The notes under the pieces: generated by a model | Databases searched by the model: none | What the model was told of the DNA's origin: nothing | What the model saw: the letters and a program-made list of their open reading frames with translations, nothing else | Translations under genes and position numbers: made by a program | Source: an uncultured cyanobacterium | GTDB taxonomy: Bacteria; Cyanobacteriota; Cyanobacteriia; Cyanobacteriales; Geitlerinemataceae | Assembly: GCA_937121005.1 (NCBI GenBank) | Contig: CAKZKB010000605.1 | Location: 1-6,505, forward strand | Direction: 5' to 3' | Length of the DNA: 6,505 nt | Part shown: in pieces, positions 1 to 5,782 of the stretch | Layout: each line of letters begins with the position of its first letter | Position numbering within the stretch: the stretch's first letter is position 1

Positions 1-342
1 GCCGTTAGGATTGAGTAAAAATAAGTTTCCTGGAGCCGCGATCGTCCCTTCAATGCTAGAAATATTGTCACCTGTGACGCGAGCAAAAATGGTTTGCACC
101 AGAGGCGAACTGTTAAAAAACGCTGTCGTTTCCAGGGGAACGGAAAAACTTGCAAAGCTGTGGAACAGATTCGATCCGGCCGCCGTCCCGCCATCAATGA
201 CAAAAATGTTGTCATTGGGAACGACAATCGAGTTTTGAGGTAAACTTGTATCGGGGACGATTTGGGCTGCAAGAGGGGAAGCCGCGATCGCTAATAAAAC
301 TGTAACGGATAAAGACGAACAAAGGCCATAGAAGTTTGCCAT
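1..342 (-). CDS. Filamentous haemagglutinin N-terminal (TPS) domain exoprotein, N-terminal part
   Basis: This is the first 114 residues of a protein that runs off the left edge; the reading frame is open throughout. A hydrophobic signal segment (about residues 7-25) ends in SPLAAQ, which suggests signal peptidase cleavage after the alanines. Mature-type sequence then begins with IVPDTSLPQNS. Residues 50-70 (IDGGTAAGSNLFHSFASFSVP) and 106-114 (NLFLLNPNG) are hallmarks of the haemagglutination-activity/TPS domain. In two-partner secretion this domain directs a beta-helical exoprotein through an outer-membrane TpsB porin. Cyanobacterial members are usually very long and may end in a CHAT or similar domain, which is not visible here. 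The ATG at 342 is the only usable start: the frame has a stop 39 bases upstream and no other ATG, GTG or TTG between. There is no clear Shine-Dalgarno sequence. Oddly, the signal peptide has no Lys or Arg before its hydrophobic core. The gene is divergent from ftsZ. Confidence 0.85.
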   Translation of the reverse strand, partial: MANFYGLCSSLSVTVLLAIAASPLAAQIVPDTSLPQNSIVVPNDNIFVIDGGTAAGSNLFHSFASFSVPLETTAFFNSSPLVQTIFARVTGDNISSIEGTIAAPGNLFLLNPNG

Positions 343-375
343 CGCCAGCCAGACTAAAACGCAATCTTTCTTTGT

Positions 376-405
376 ATGCTACTCTACTCAGACCGCGATC
401 GACAA
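376..405 (-). promoter_or_regulatory. Candidate promoter of the exoprotein gene
   Basis: On the minus strand TTGTCG (405-400, 4/6 to the -35 consensus) is followed after 18 bases by TAGCAT (381-376, 4/6 to the -10 consensus). Transcription would start about 25-30 bases before the ATG at 342. This rests on consensus match and position only. Confidence 0.3.
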
Positions 406-553
406 CTCAGCTTTCAGTTACGATCCGAATAGGACTTCGATCGCACGGTTTTTAGTCGTTCGTGTCCGAGAAGACGAGTTTCGTTTCCGTCCCGGCCATG
501 GGGCCGCCATCTCGCGGTAGTATGCGTTTGCCCTGGGAGTTTGTCCCTAGTGC

Positions 554-582
554 TTGACGCGACGCTCGATCGCAGACAATAT
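554..582 (+). promoter_or_regulatory. ftsZ: Candidate ftsZ promoter
   Basis: TTGACG (554-559) matches the -35 consensus at 5 of 6 positions. The hexamer 17 bases later is CAATAT (577-582, 3/6); TATAGA at 580-585 is a better -10 (4/6) but with a 20-base spacer. Transcription from here would give a leader of about 115 bases before the ATG at 707, and the LexA-like box would lie just inside it. The -35 overlaps the TTG that could otherwise be taken as an early ftsZ start. Confidence 0.35.
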
Positions 583-621
583 AGATAAGTCCGGGCTAGC
601 GTGTGTCGCGGGTCAAAACCT

Positions 622-635
622 TGTACACTTGTACT
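622..635 (+). promoter_or_regulatory. LexA-like operator candidate upstream of ftsZ
   Basis: TGTACACTTGTACT fits the cyanobacterial LexA-box pattern RGTACNNNDGTWCB at every position except the first (T instead of R). The half-sites GTAC (623-626) and GTAC (631-634) are exact. The same bases also form a direct repeat, TTGTAC-AC-TTGTAC (621-634). The site ends 71 bases before the ftsZ ATG, where a bound repressor could block transcription. No binding evidence is available from sequence, and a site this short can occur by chance. Confidence 0.35.
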
Positions 636-706
636 GCACCCTCGGCTCGATCGCATTTCTACCGGATGGCCTTCGCGCCCACGTTCTTCGCATACCTGGC
701 TTCATA

Positions 707-1957
707 ATGACCTCAAACAGTCAAACCGCGCCGAACGAACATCACCCCAACTCGGGTGGCGACCCCCAGTTTCCCTTGGCGGTCGATCGCGCTAACCCGT
801 TCGGAATGGCGGGGGTACAGGGAAATCAACCAGGCGGGACGATCGAGCCGGGGGAAGATCCAAGGAGTGACGACATCGTGCCTAGCAGCGTCGCAAAAAT
901 TAAAGTGATCGGGGTTGGCGGTGGCGGCGGTAATGCCGTCAACCGCATGGTAGCGGCAGATATGCCGGGAATCGAGTTTTGGTCGGTGAACACCGACGCG
1001 CAAACCCTCACCCAGTCTTCGGCCCCCAAATGCCTGCAAATCGGACAAAAACTCACCCGCGGCCTGGGGGCGGGGGGCAATCCAGCCATCGGCCAAAAAG
1101 CGGCCGAAGAATGTCGCGACGAACTAGCCGCGGCCATCGAAAATGCCGATCTCGTGTTTATCACGGCCGGGATGGGGGGCGGCACGGGAACGGGGGCAGC
1201 CCCGATCGTCGCCGAACTGGCCAAAGAAGCCGGTGCCCTGACAGTGGGCATCGTCACCCGCCCGTTTATGTTTGAAGGGCGGCGGCGGGCCGAACAGGCC
1301 AAACAGGGCTTAGAAGCCCTGCAAGGGCGCGTCGATACCCTAATCGTGATTCCCAACGACAAGCTGCTAGCGGTGATTCCCGACCAAACCCCCGTACAGG
1401 ATGCGTTTCGCTACGCTGACGAAATTCTGCGCCAGGGGGTGCAGGGGATCTCGGATATTATTACCATTCCCGGCCTGGTGAACGTGGACTTTGCCGATAT
1501 CCGGGCGGTGATGGCCGATGCGGGTTCGGCGATGATGGGGATCGGTGTCGGTTCGGGCAAGTCGCGGGCCCGAGAGGCGGCCTTGGCGGCCATTTCTTCG
1601 CCGTTGCTAGAAGGTTCGGTAGAAGGGGCCAAAGGCGTGGTCTTCAACATTACCGGGGGCGAGGATCTGACCTTGCACGAGGTGAATGCGGCCGCCGAGA
1701 CCATCTACGAGGTGGTCGATCCCGATGCCAATATTATTTTTGGGGCCGTGGTGGACAATTCTCTGCAAGGGGATATCAAGATGACGGCGATCGCCACTGG
1801 GTTCGATATCGATTTGTCCAGTTCGCCAACGCGATCGACCAACGTCCAGCGTCCCCTCAACGAACCGGGACGATCGCTCGGGGTCGAAGCCGACAAGCGA
1901 TCGGGTTTGGGTCTCGATATCCCAGAATTTCTCCAGCGTCGGCGGTTCCGGGAGTAG
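707..1957 (+). CDS. ftsZ: Cell division protein FtsZ
   Basis: This is the tubulin-like GTPase that polymerises into the division ring at mid-cell; it is 416 residues from the ATG at 707. Visible motifs are the phosphate-binding GVGGGGGNAVNRM (69-81), the tubulin signature GGGTGTG (157-163), and the T7 loop NVDFADIRAVM (259-269). In the T7 loop, N259, D261 and D264 match the NxDxxD pattern that completes the GTPase site of the neighbouring subunit. The C-terminal conserved peptide LDIPEFLQRRR (403-413) is the likely docking site for partners such as SepF and ZipN/Ftn2. The N-terminal extension of about 60 residues is typical of cyanobacteria. The linker before the C-terminal peptide is short, about 25 residues. 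The ATG at 707 was chosen because it gives a normal extension length; an in-frame TTG at 554 would add 51 unrelated residues. There is no obvious Shine-Dalgarno sequence. The gene appears monocistronic: a divergent gene lies upstream and a terminator follows. Confidence 0.97.
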   Translation: MTSNSQTAPNEHHPNSGGDPQFPLAVDRANPFGMAGVQGNQPGGTIEPGEDPRSDDIVPSSVAKIKVIGVGGGGGNAVNRMVAADMPGIEFWSVNTDAQTLTQSSAPKCLQIGQKLTRGLGAGGNPAIGQKAAEECRDELAAAIENADLVFITAGMGGGTGTGAAPIVAELAKEAGALTVGIVTRPFMFEGRRRAEQAKQGLEALQGRVDTLIVIPNDKLLAVIPDQTPVQDAFRYADEILRQGVQGISDIITIPGLVNVDFADIRAVMADAGSAMMGIGVGSGKSRAREAALAAISSPLLEGSVEGAKGVVFNITGGEDLTLHEVNAAAETIYEVVDPDANIIFGAVVDNSLQGDIKMTAIATGFDIDLSSSPTRSTNVQRPLNEPGRSLGVEADKRSGLGLDIPEFLQRRRFRE

Positions 1958-1992
1958 CGGCGAGGGAATTTCCCCCATTGTTGGTTAAATGA

Positions 1993-2025
1993 GCCTCGTT
2001 GACAATCGATGAGGTCATCTTTTTT
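1993..2025 (+). terminator. Probable intrinsic terminator after ftsZ
   Basis: Bases 1994-2014 fold as a 9-bp stem (CCTCGTTGA with TCGATGAGG, two G-U pairs) around a CAA loop. A run of six T follows at 2020-2025, separated from the stem by the five bases TCATC. A smaller perfect palindrome, GGGAA-T-TTCCC (1964-1974), sits just after the ftsZ stop but has no T-run. The offset T-run lowers the confidence. Confidence 0.5.
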
Positions 2026-2048
2026 GGCCTCTATCTATCTTCCGATAG

Positions 2049-2077
2049 TTATCTCCTAGCGGTCGTTCTGTTAAAAT
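2049..2077 (+). promoter_or_regulatory. Candidate promoter of the DUF3616 gene
   Basis: TAAAAT (2072-2077) matches the -10 consensus at 5 of 6 positions and is preceded at 17 bases by a weak -35, TTATCT (2049-2054). Transcription would start near 2084, about 24 bases before the ATG. Small inverted repeats built on CTATC/GATAG lie around it (2034-2047) and ATCT-AAT-AGAT lies over the likely start site (2085-2095). They could be operators, but nothing more supports that. Confidence 0.3.
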
Positions 2078-2096
2078 CCGTACTATCTAATAGATT

Positions 2097-2111
2097 ATGA
2101 CTTTTAAATGA
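2097..2111 (+). other. Four-codon upstream mini-ORF overlapping the DUF3616 start
   Basis: ATG ACT TTT AAA TGA ends in an ATGA overlap with the ATG at 2108. Such an arrangement could couple re-initiation to the downstream gene, or the ATG at 2097 may simply not be used. It has no Shine-Dalgarno sequence. Confidence 0.2.
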
Positions 2112-3199
2112 CGATGACAGAAGCATTTCTACTTTCTCGAATCCTGTTGCAATTTGGGGATGCAGACGAAGACTTACTCACCGATCTATCGGCGGCGGCG
2201 AGGACTCCCGATGGCAGTTTGTGGGTGGGTTCCGACGAATTGCTAACCCTCGAGCGCCTCTCGCCTCTGGAACCGGGCATTTACGGCAACCACCAACCCT
2301 TTTTCATTGGAAATTTTGTCGATCTGTTTGACGATGATGATGAAATTGATATTGAAGGAATGGATTACAACGATGGCTATTTGTGGTTAACGGGATCTCA
2401 CAGCACGAAGCGCAACAAACCGAAAGGGAAAAAGGCGAAAAAAGATATCCGTCGGCTGACAGAAATTAAAACCGATCTCAATCGCTATTTGCTGGCGCGA
2501 ATTCCGATTATCAACGGCAATCCATTTCGCGAGTGCACCGATCCGCAAGATCTCGATCGCAAACTGACTGCGGCATCCTTAGCCAAAACAGATGAATTTA
2601 ATGTTTTGTTTGAAACGCTCAAATCCGACCCGCATTTAGGTCCGTTCGTGGCTAACAATATCCCATCTAAAGATAATGGTTTGGATATTGAAGGACTGGC
2701 GGTGAAGGGCGATCGCGTCTTTTTGGGCTTGCGCGGCCCGGTATTGCGCGGTTGGGCTGTTATTCTGGAATTTGAGGTGTATGAATCGGAACCCGGCGTT
2801 TTGCACCTCAAAGAAATTGGCGAAAACGATCGCGTTTACAAGAAACACTTTGTCGATCTCGACGGTTTGGGAATCCGAGAGTTAGCCTTTTGGGACGATA
2901 ATTTAATCGTGCTGGCCGGGCCGACAATGGATTTAGATGGAGCCATGCGCGTCTTTTGTTTGCGCGATATTTTGGATTCGGACGAACAACAGTTACTCGA
3001 TCGCGATTCTAAAAAACTATCGGCGTTATTTGACTTCCCCTATCGCGTGGGGTGCGATCGCGCTGAAGGCTTGGCGATCGTCCCTTGTTTGAACTACGAA
3101 AAAGCGCTATTTGTCGTCTACGATTCTCCCCATGCTAACCGTATGGTGGGGAAAGATGCAATTTTTGCTGATGTCTATCGATTGCCCGATTGCGATTGA
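2108..3199 (+). CDS. DUF3616 domain-containing protein, propeller-like repeats
   Basis: I recognise this as the cyanobacterial DUF3616 family, whose function is unknown. The 363-residue length fits the full-length family. There is no signal peptide or membrane segment, so it is probably cytoplasmic. Five segments follow the pattern of a short D/E-G-hydrophobic turn leading into a beta strand ending in a small G/S/D motif: DLSAAARTPDGSLWVGSDE (26-44), DIEGMDYNDGYLWLTGSHS (81-99), DIEGLAVKGDRVFLGLRGP (193-211), IRELAFWDDNLIVLAGPT (256-273) and AEGLAIVPC to VVYDSP (319-341). This spacing looks like blades of a beta-propeller, which is my inference. An acidic run DDDDE (75-79) and a Lys/Arg-rich loop (101-116) stand out. 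The ATG at 2108 was chosen; a second ATG at 2114 is equally possible. A four-codon ORF at 2097-2111 overlaps the start as ATGA. The stop abuts the stop of the convergent gene. Confidence 0.88.
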   Translation: MTMTEAFLLSRILLQFGDADEDLLTDLSAAARTPDGSLWVGSDELLTLERLSPLEPGIYGNHQPFFIGNFVDLFDDDDEIDIEGMDYNDGYLWLTGSHSTKRNKPKGKKAKKDIRRLTEIKTDLNRYLLARIPIINGNPFRECTDPQDLDRKLTAASLAKTDEFNVLFETLKSDPHLGPFVANNIPSKDNGLDIEGLAVKGDRVFLGLRGPVLRGWAVILEFEVYESEPGVLHLKEIGENDRVYKKHFVDLDGLGIRELAFWDDNLIVLAGPTMDLDGAMRVFCLRDILDSDEQQLLDRDSKKLSALFDFPYRVGCDRAEGLAIVPCLNYEKALFVVYDSPHANRMVGKDAIFADVYRLPDCD

Positions 3200-4558
3200 T
3201 TAACCCCGACTGAGGCGCAACGCGCACCATTTTCGCCACAAAATTTGTTGCCACGATCGCGATTGCAATTGCCATTGTTGTGCCAACTGTGAGAAAATGT
3301 CGTCGGCGACTCCACTAAAAGCAGCGATCGCGTCCATTTTCAGTCGATTTTGCTTCGCGAATGCTAGGACTTTTACCACTTCGGCAGCCCGATTCCCGGT
3401 GGCGCTAGCCCCAACAATGCGTCCGTCGGGGTGCAACAACAGTTTCACAAATCCTCTAGCGGTGGGAATTTCGCTATTTTCAATAGGCGAATCAAATGCT
3501 TTTAATACTACCAAGCGATCGCCCCATCTGCGCCGGGCGCGGACTTCGCTATCTCCTACTCTGGCAAGAGTGGGAACATTTGTCACTACCAAAGGCAAGT
3601 TGTCGTAGCGGACGGGAAAAATGGGGAAAAAGAGGGCATTTTTGACTGCGATCGCGGCTTCGTAGCGAGCAATTTCGGGCAAGGGATACCCCCCCAACCA
3701 TTCGCCAATGGTGTAAATTTGTGGGTGACATCGCAGGCGATCGTCGGTGCTTCCACGTTCGACAACGGCATTCAAACCGAAGCGATCGCCATTGGCAATG
3801 CCTTCGGTGGCCAAAACGAGAACATCCGCATCAATGGCATTGTTGCCCGCTTGTACCCAAGTTTGCCCTTGAATTTGTTTGACTTGTACGACGGGTTGAC
3901 CTTCGATAATGCGAACGCCGCCTGCTTCTAAAATCGCCCGTACCCACCGGGCAACTTCGGCATCTTCGGCGGGTAACAGGCGATCGCCCCCAGTCACTAA
4001 CGTCACCCGCAAGCCCAACTCGCATAGGGCGGCCACCCGTTCCACAATGGCAGGCGTATTGCCAATGACGGTCAGGGTTTCGGGCAAGCGATCGCCCTCA
4101 AACAGTTTGCCAATGGTGCGATCGCTGAGGTGAGGCGTGGCGGACAAGCCTTCGATGTCGGGCATGACGCGATCGCAGGCTGCCGCGATAATATACGATC
4201 GAGCACTCAGACTGCGGTTGCCAACGGCAAAGTGTAACCCGTCGCTATTTCTAAATTCCCCGTTGTCTTGAATAACGTCAACGCCGCGAATAGCTAACAC
4301 CGCCAGCGACAGAGACGATCGATCGCGATCGAGTCCGGCGACGGCCGTTTCTCGGGCGCGGTCATATTCGGTCATGGGATCGAAGTCTTCGCAACGCGAT
4401 CGGGCTGCTAAAATCGCGATCGCCGCCCCGTCCACGCGAAAACGGCGATCGAACTCGGTTTCAGGTTCGACCAACGCCACTCGCGCCCCATGGCCAGCCG
4501 CCGTCAGGGCCGCATATCTCCCGGCTTCCGTACCGCCAATGACAACCAGATCGTACAT
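3200..4558 (-). CDS. FAD-dependent oxidoreductase of the pyridine nucleotide-disulfide reductase fold, lacking the redox disulfide
   Basis: The 452-residue protein has the layout of mercuric reductase and lipoamide dehydrogenase. The first Rossmann motif is VVIGGTEAG (5-13), with E31 at the end of the second strand. A second Rossmann unit lies at 162-188 (TLTVIGNTPAIVERVA). The second FAD motif is IYTIGEWLGG (281-290), with Glu where Asp is usual. A C-terminal dimerisation domain spans about 320-430, including LPLVVTNVPTLARVGDSE (321-338) and IVGASATGNRAAEVV (381-395). Key catalytic parts are absent. No CxxxxC follows the FAD motif; the cysteines are at 56, 128, 179, 277 and 445. The C-terminal HPT-x-x-E base is replaced by SGVADDIFSQ (415-424). 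The NAD(P)-binding loop, GNTPA, departs from GxGxxA/G. FAD binding is likely but disulfide reductase or mercuric reductase activity is not; the substrate is unknown. The ATG at 4558 starts the family motif directly. The gene is the richest in HIP1 sites, with nine copies. Confidence 0.85.
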   Translation of the reverse strand: MYDLVVIGGTEAGRYAALTAAGHGARVALVEPETEFDRRFRVDGAAIAILAARSRCEDFDPMTEYDRARETAVAGLDRDRSSLSLAVLAIRGVDVIQDNGEFRNSDGLHFAVGNRSLSARSYIIAAACDRVMPDIEGLSATPHLSDRTIGKLFEGDRLPETLTVIGNTPAIVERVAALCELGLRVTLVTGGDRLLPAEDAEVARWVRAILEAGGVRIIEGQPVVQVKQIQGQTWVQAGNNAIDADVLVLATEGIANGDRFGLNAVVERGSTDDRLRCHPQIYTIGEWLGGYPLPEIARYEAAIAVKNALFFPIFPVRYDNLPLVVTNVPTLARVGDSEVRARRRWGDRLVVLKAFDSPIENSEIPTARGFVKLLLHPDGRIVGASATGNRAAEVVKVLAFAKQNRLKMDAIAAFSGVADDIFSQLAQQWQLQSRSWQQILWRKWCALRLSRG

Positions 4559-4565
4559 AACTTTT

Positions 4566-4600
4566 CAACGCAACAACGCATCAACGAGCAACGAACAACG
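4566..4600 (-). repeat. Short tandem heptamer tract (TCGTTGN)
   Basis: Read on the minus strand this is a run of units on the core CGTTG: TCGTTGT, TCGTTGC, TCGTTGA, then TGCGTTGT and TGCGTTGA. It has five copies with period 7 changing to 8. It ends 8 bases before the ATG of the flavoprotein, so it forms that gene's immediate 5' leader. It resembles the short tandemly repeated repetitive (STRR) sequences of cyanobacteria. Confidence 0.65.
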
Positions 4601-4614
4601 ATTGGGTTTTTGGA

Positions 4615-4635
4615 GAGGTACGAGGTTCGAGGTTC
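4615..4635 (+). repeat. Three tandem heptamers GAGGTWC
   Basis: GAGGTAC, GAGGTTC and GAGGTTC follow one another without spacing, with one substitution among the three copies. The tract lies between the two other tandem-repeat tracts of the same intergenic region. Confidence 0.7.
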
Positions 4636-4641
4636 TATTCT

Positions 4642-4690
4642 CCCCAATCCCCTAATCCCCCAATCCCCCAATCCCCCAATCCCCTAAATC
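4642..4690 (+). repeat. Six tandem octamers (CCCCAATC), G-quadruplex candidate on the minus strand
   Basis: Units of CCCCAATC or CCCTAATC repeat with period 8 for five copies; the sixth unit has one extra A. The family resembles the cyanobacterial STRR1 heptamer CCCCA(A/G)T, but here the unit is 8 bases long. On the minus strand, the sense strand for cobD and the flavoprotein, this reads as six runs of four or five G separated by ATT or ATTA. That comfortably satisfies the four-run rule for a G-quadruplex. The first G-run lies 5 bases after the cobD stop codon. Confidence 0.8.
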
Positions 4691-5769
4691 TAATTTACGC
4701 CAACTTTTGCCAGTGCGGTCGCGAGGCGGTGGTTGTCGGCGGGAGATTTGACGGCGACTCGGAAGTAGCGATCGCCGAGTTCGGGGAAGCTGAGACAGTC
4801 GCGAATCAAAATGCGGTGCTGTTTTAGCAAGTTCTCCTGGAGTTGCGGGGCGGATCGGTGGGTTTCCACCAGCAAGAAATTAGCCGCACCGGGCAACGGC
4901 CGCAAGAAGGATAAGTCGGTTAACTCCCGGTACAGTTGGGCGCGAGCGGGTTCTAGCCAGGCCAGAGTTTTTTGGTGAAACTCGGTGTCGCCCAGCAGGG
5001 CCGGCACGATCGCGGCGGCCAGGGCGTTGACGGGCCAGGGATCGCGCCACTGCTGCCAGCGTTGCAGGCGATGGGGATGGCCGATCGCGTAACCGAGGCG
5101 CAACCCCGGTACGCTGTAAAATTTGGTCAGCGATCGCACTACAACCAGGTTGTCGAACTGTGCGACAAACGGAACCAAGCTGTACGGTGCGGTGTCGGGA
5201 AGAAAATCCATAAAGGCTTCATCGACAACGACTAACGCAAACCGTTCGACGAGGGGCAGCAGTTCCGCGATCGTCCACCCGGCCCCAGTGGGGTTGTGGG
5301 GATTGTTCAGCAGCAAGGCGCAGCGAGACGGATCGCCCAGTTGCGTCTCAAAATCGGGCAAGAGAACGCGATCGCCCTCCAGGGACAACCGACAGCGCAC
5401 CGTTTTCGCCCCGAAGGACTTCAAGGCGCGATCGTAGTCAGCAAAGGCGGGAACCGCCAGCCCGACAGCATCCCACCGGGACAGATCGCGCCCCGCCCAG
5501 GTCAACAGTTCGGCAGCCCCGTTGCCCGGTAAAATCCACTCGGCCGGTACGCCGCAAACCTCGGCCAGAACTTGTCGCAGGTGGCGGCTATCGGGATCGG
5601 GATAGGCCCGTACCGACTGCCAAGCCCGAGCGATCGCGTCCCAAGCCGAGGGGGGCGGCCCCAACGGATTGATACTCGCGGAAAAGTCGAGGATATCCGT
5701 TGGTTGGCAGCCCGCGATCGCGGCAGCCCAAGCCAAGTTACCGCCATGAGTCGGTCGGCGCACCTGCAA
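4690..5769 (-). CDS. cobD: Threonine-phosphate decarboxylase CobD (corrin biosynthesis)
   Basis: This is a PLP enzyme of aminotransferase fold type I, 359 residues. CobD decarboxylates L-threonine O-3-phosphate to (R)-1-amino-2-propanol O-2-phosphate, the linker between corrin ring and nucleotide loop in cobamides. The opening RPTHGGNLAWAAAIAGC and DFSASINPLGPP (28-39) are typical of CobD rather than of histidinol-phosphate aminotransferase, the closest alternative. PLP-site motifs are GNGAAE (82-87), NPHNPTG (156-162), VVDEAFMDF (181-189, D183 for the pyridine nitrogen) and SLTKFYSVPGLRLGYAIG (213-230) with Schiff-base lysine K216. R337 in YFRVAV is the likely carboxylate-binding arginine. 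The start is not ATG: TTG at 5769 gives MQVRRPTHGG, and GTG at 5763 gives MRRPTHGG. Neither has a Shine-Dalgarno sequence. The gene begins 13 bases after the hup stop on the same strand, so cotranscription is likely. Confidence 0.88.
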   Translation of the reverse strand: MQVRRPTHGGNLAWAAAIAGCQPTDILDFSASINPLGPPPSAWDAIARAWQSVRAYPDPDSRHLRQVLAEVCGVPAEWILPGNGAAELLTWAGRDLSRWDAVGLAVPAFADYDRALKSFGAKTVRCRLSLEGDRVLLPDFETQLGDPSRCALLLNNPHNPTGAGWTIAELLPLVERFALVVVDEAFMDFLPDTAPYSLVPFVAQFDNLVVVRSLTKFYSVPGLRLGYAIGHPHRLQRWQQWRDPWPVNALAAAIVPALLGDTEFHQKTLAWLEPARAQLYRELTDLSFLRPLPGAANFLLVETHRSAPQLQENLLKQHRILIRDCLSFPELGDRYFRVAVKSPADNHRLATALAKVGVN

Positions 5770-5782
5770 GGAGTCGGCAGCT

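Larger units (their letters stand above)
343..706. other. Divergent intergenic region between the exoprotein gene and ftsZ
   Basis: These 364 bases separate two divergent genes and I see no credible coding sequence in them. The ftsZ frame stays open upstream as far as a TTG at 554, but the added 51 codons resemble no FtsZ sequence and that TTG lies inside a promoter-like -35 box. The stretch holds a candidate promoter for each gene, a small hairpin (CGGCC-ATGG-GGCCG, 493-506) and a LexA-like site at 622-635. The ftsQ gene that often precedes ftsZ in cyanobacteria is not here. Confidence 0.7.

Noticed and set aside
90..150. Possible frameshift in the exoprotein near residues 64-70.
   Set aside because: A careful re-read of the minus strand gives a continuous frame through SFASFSVPLETTAFF to LFLLNPNG at the edge. 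There is no break.
618..640. NtcA-type site GTA...TAC upstream of ftsZ.
   Set aside because: NtcA needs GTA-N8-TAC. Here the spacing between the GTA and TAC of the two half-sites is six bases, so the LexA-like reading fits better.
1180..1200. G-rich tract in ftsZ as a G-quadruplex.
   Set aside because: The G-runs encode the conserved GGGTGTG loop with irregular spacing. The sequence is explained by the protein.
826..1362. A 178-codon open frame on the minus strand across ftsZ, and other long antisense frames in ftsZ and cobD.
   Set aside because: These are by-products of GC-rich coding sequence. Their translations show no domain, have biased composition, and lie opposite strongly conserved genes.
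3200..4558. Mercuric reductase or dihydrolipoamide dehydrogenase.
   Set aside because: The redox CxxxxC pair and the C-terminal His-Glu base needed for these activities are missing.
4561..4690. CRISPR array.
   Set aside because: The units are 7-8 bases long with no spacers; they are tandem repeats.
4690..5769. Histidinol-phosphate aminotransferase (HisC) instead of CobD.
   Set aside because: The N-terminal RPTHGGNLAWAA and DFSASINPLGPP motifs are of CobD type. The aminotransferase features alone do not separate the two.
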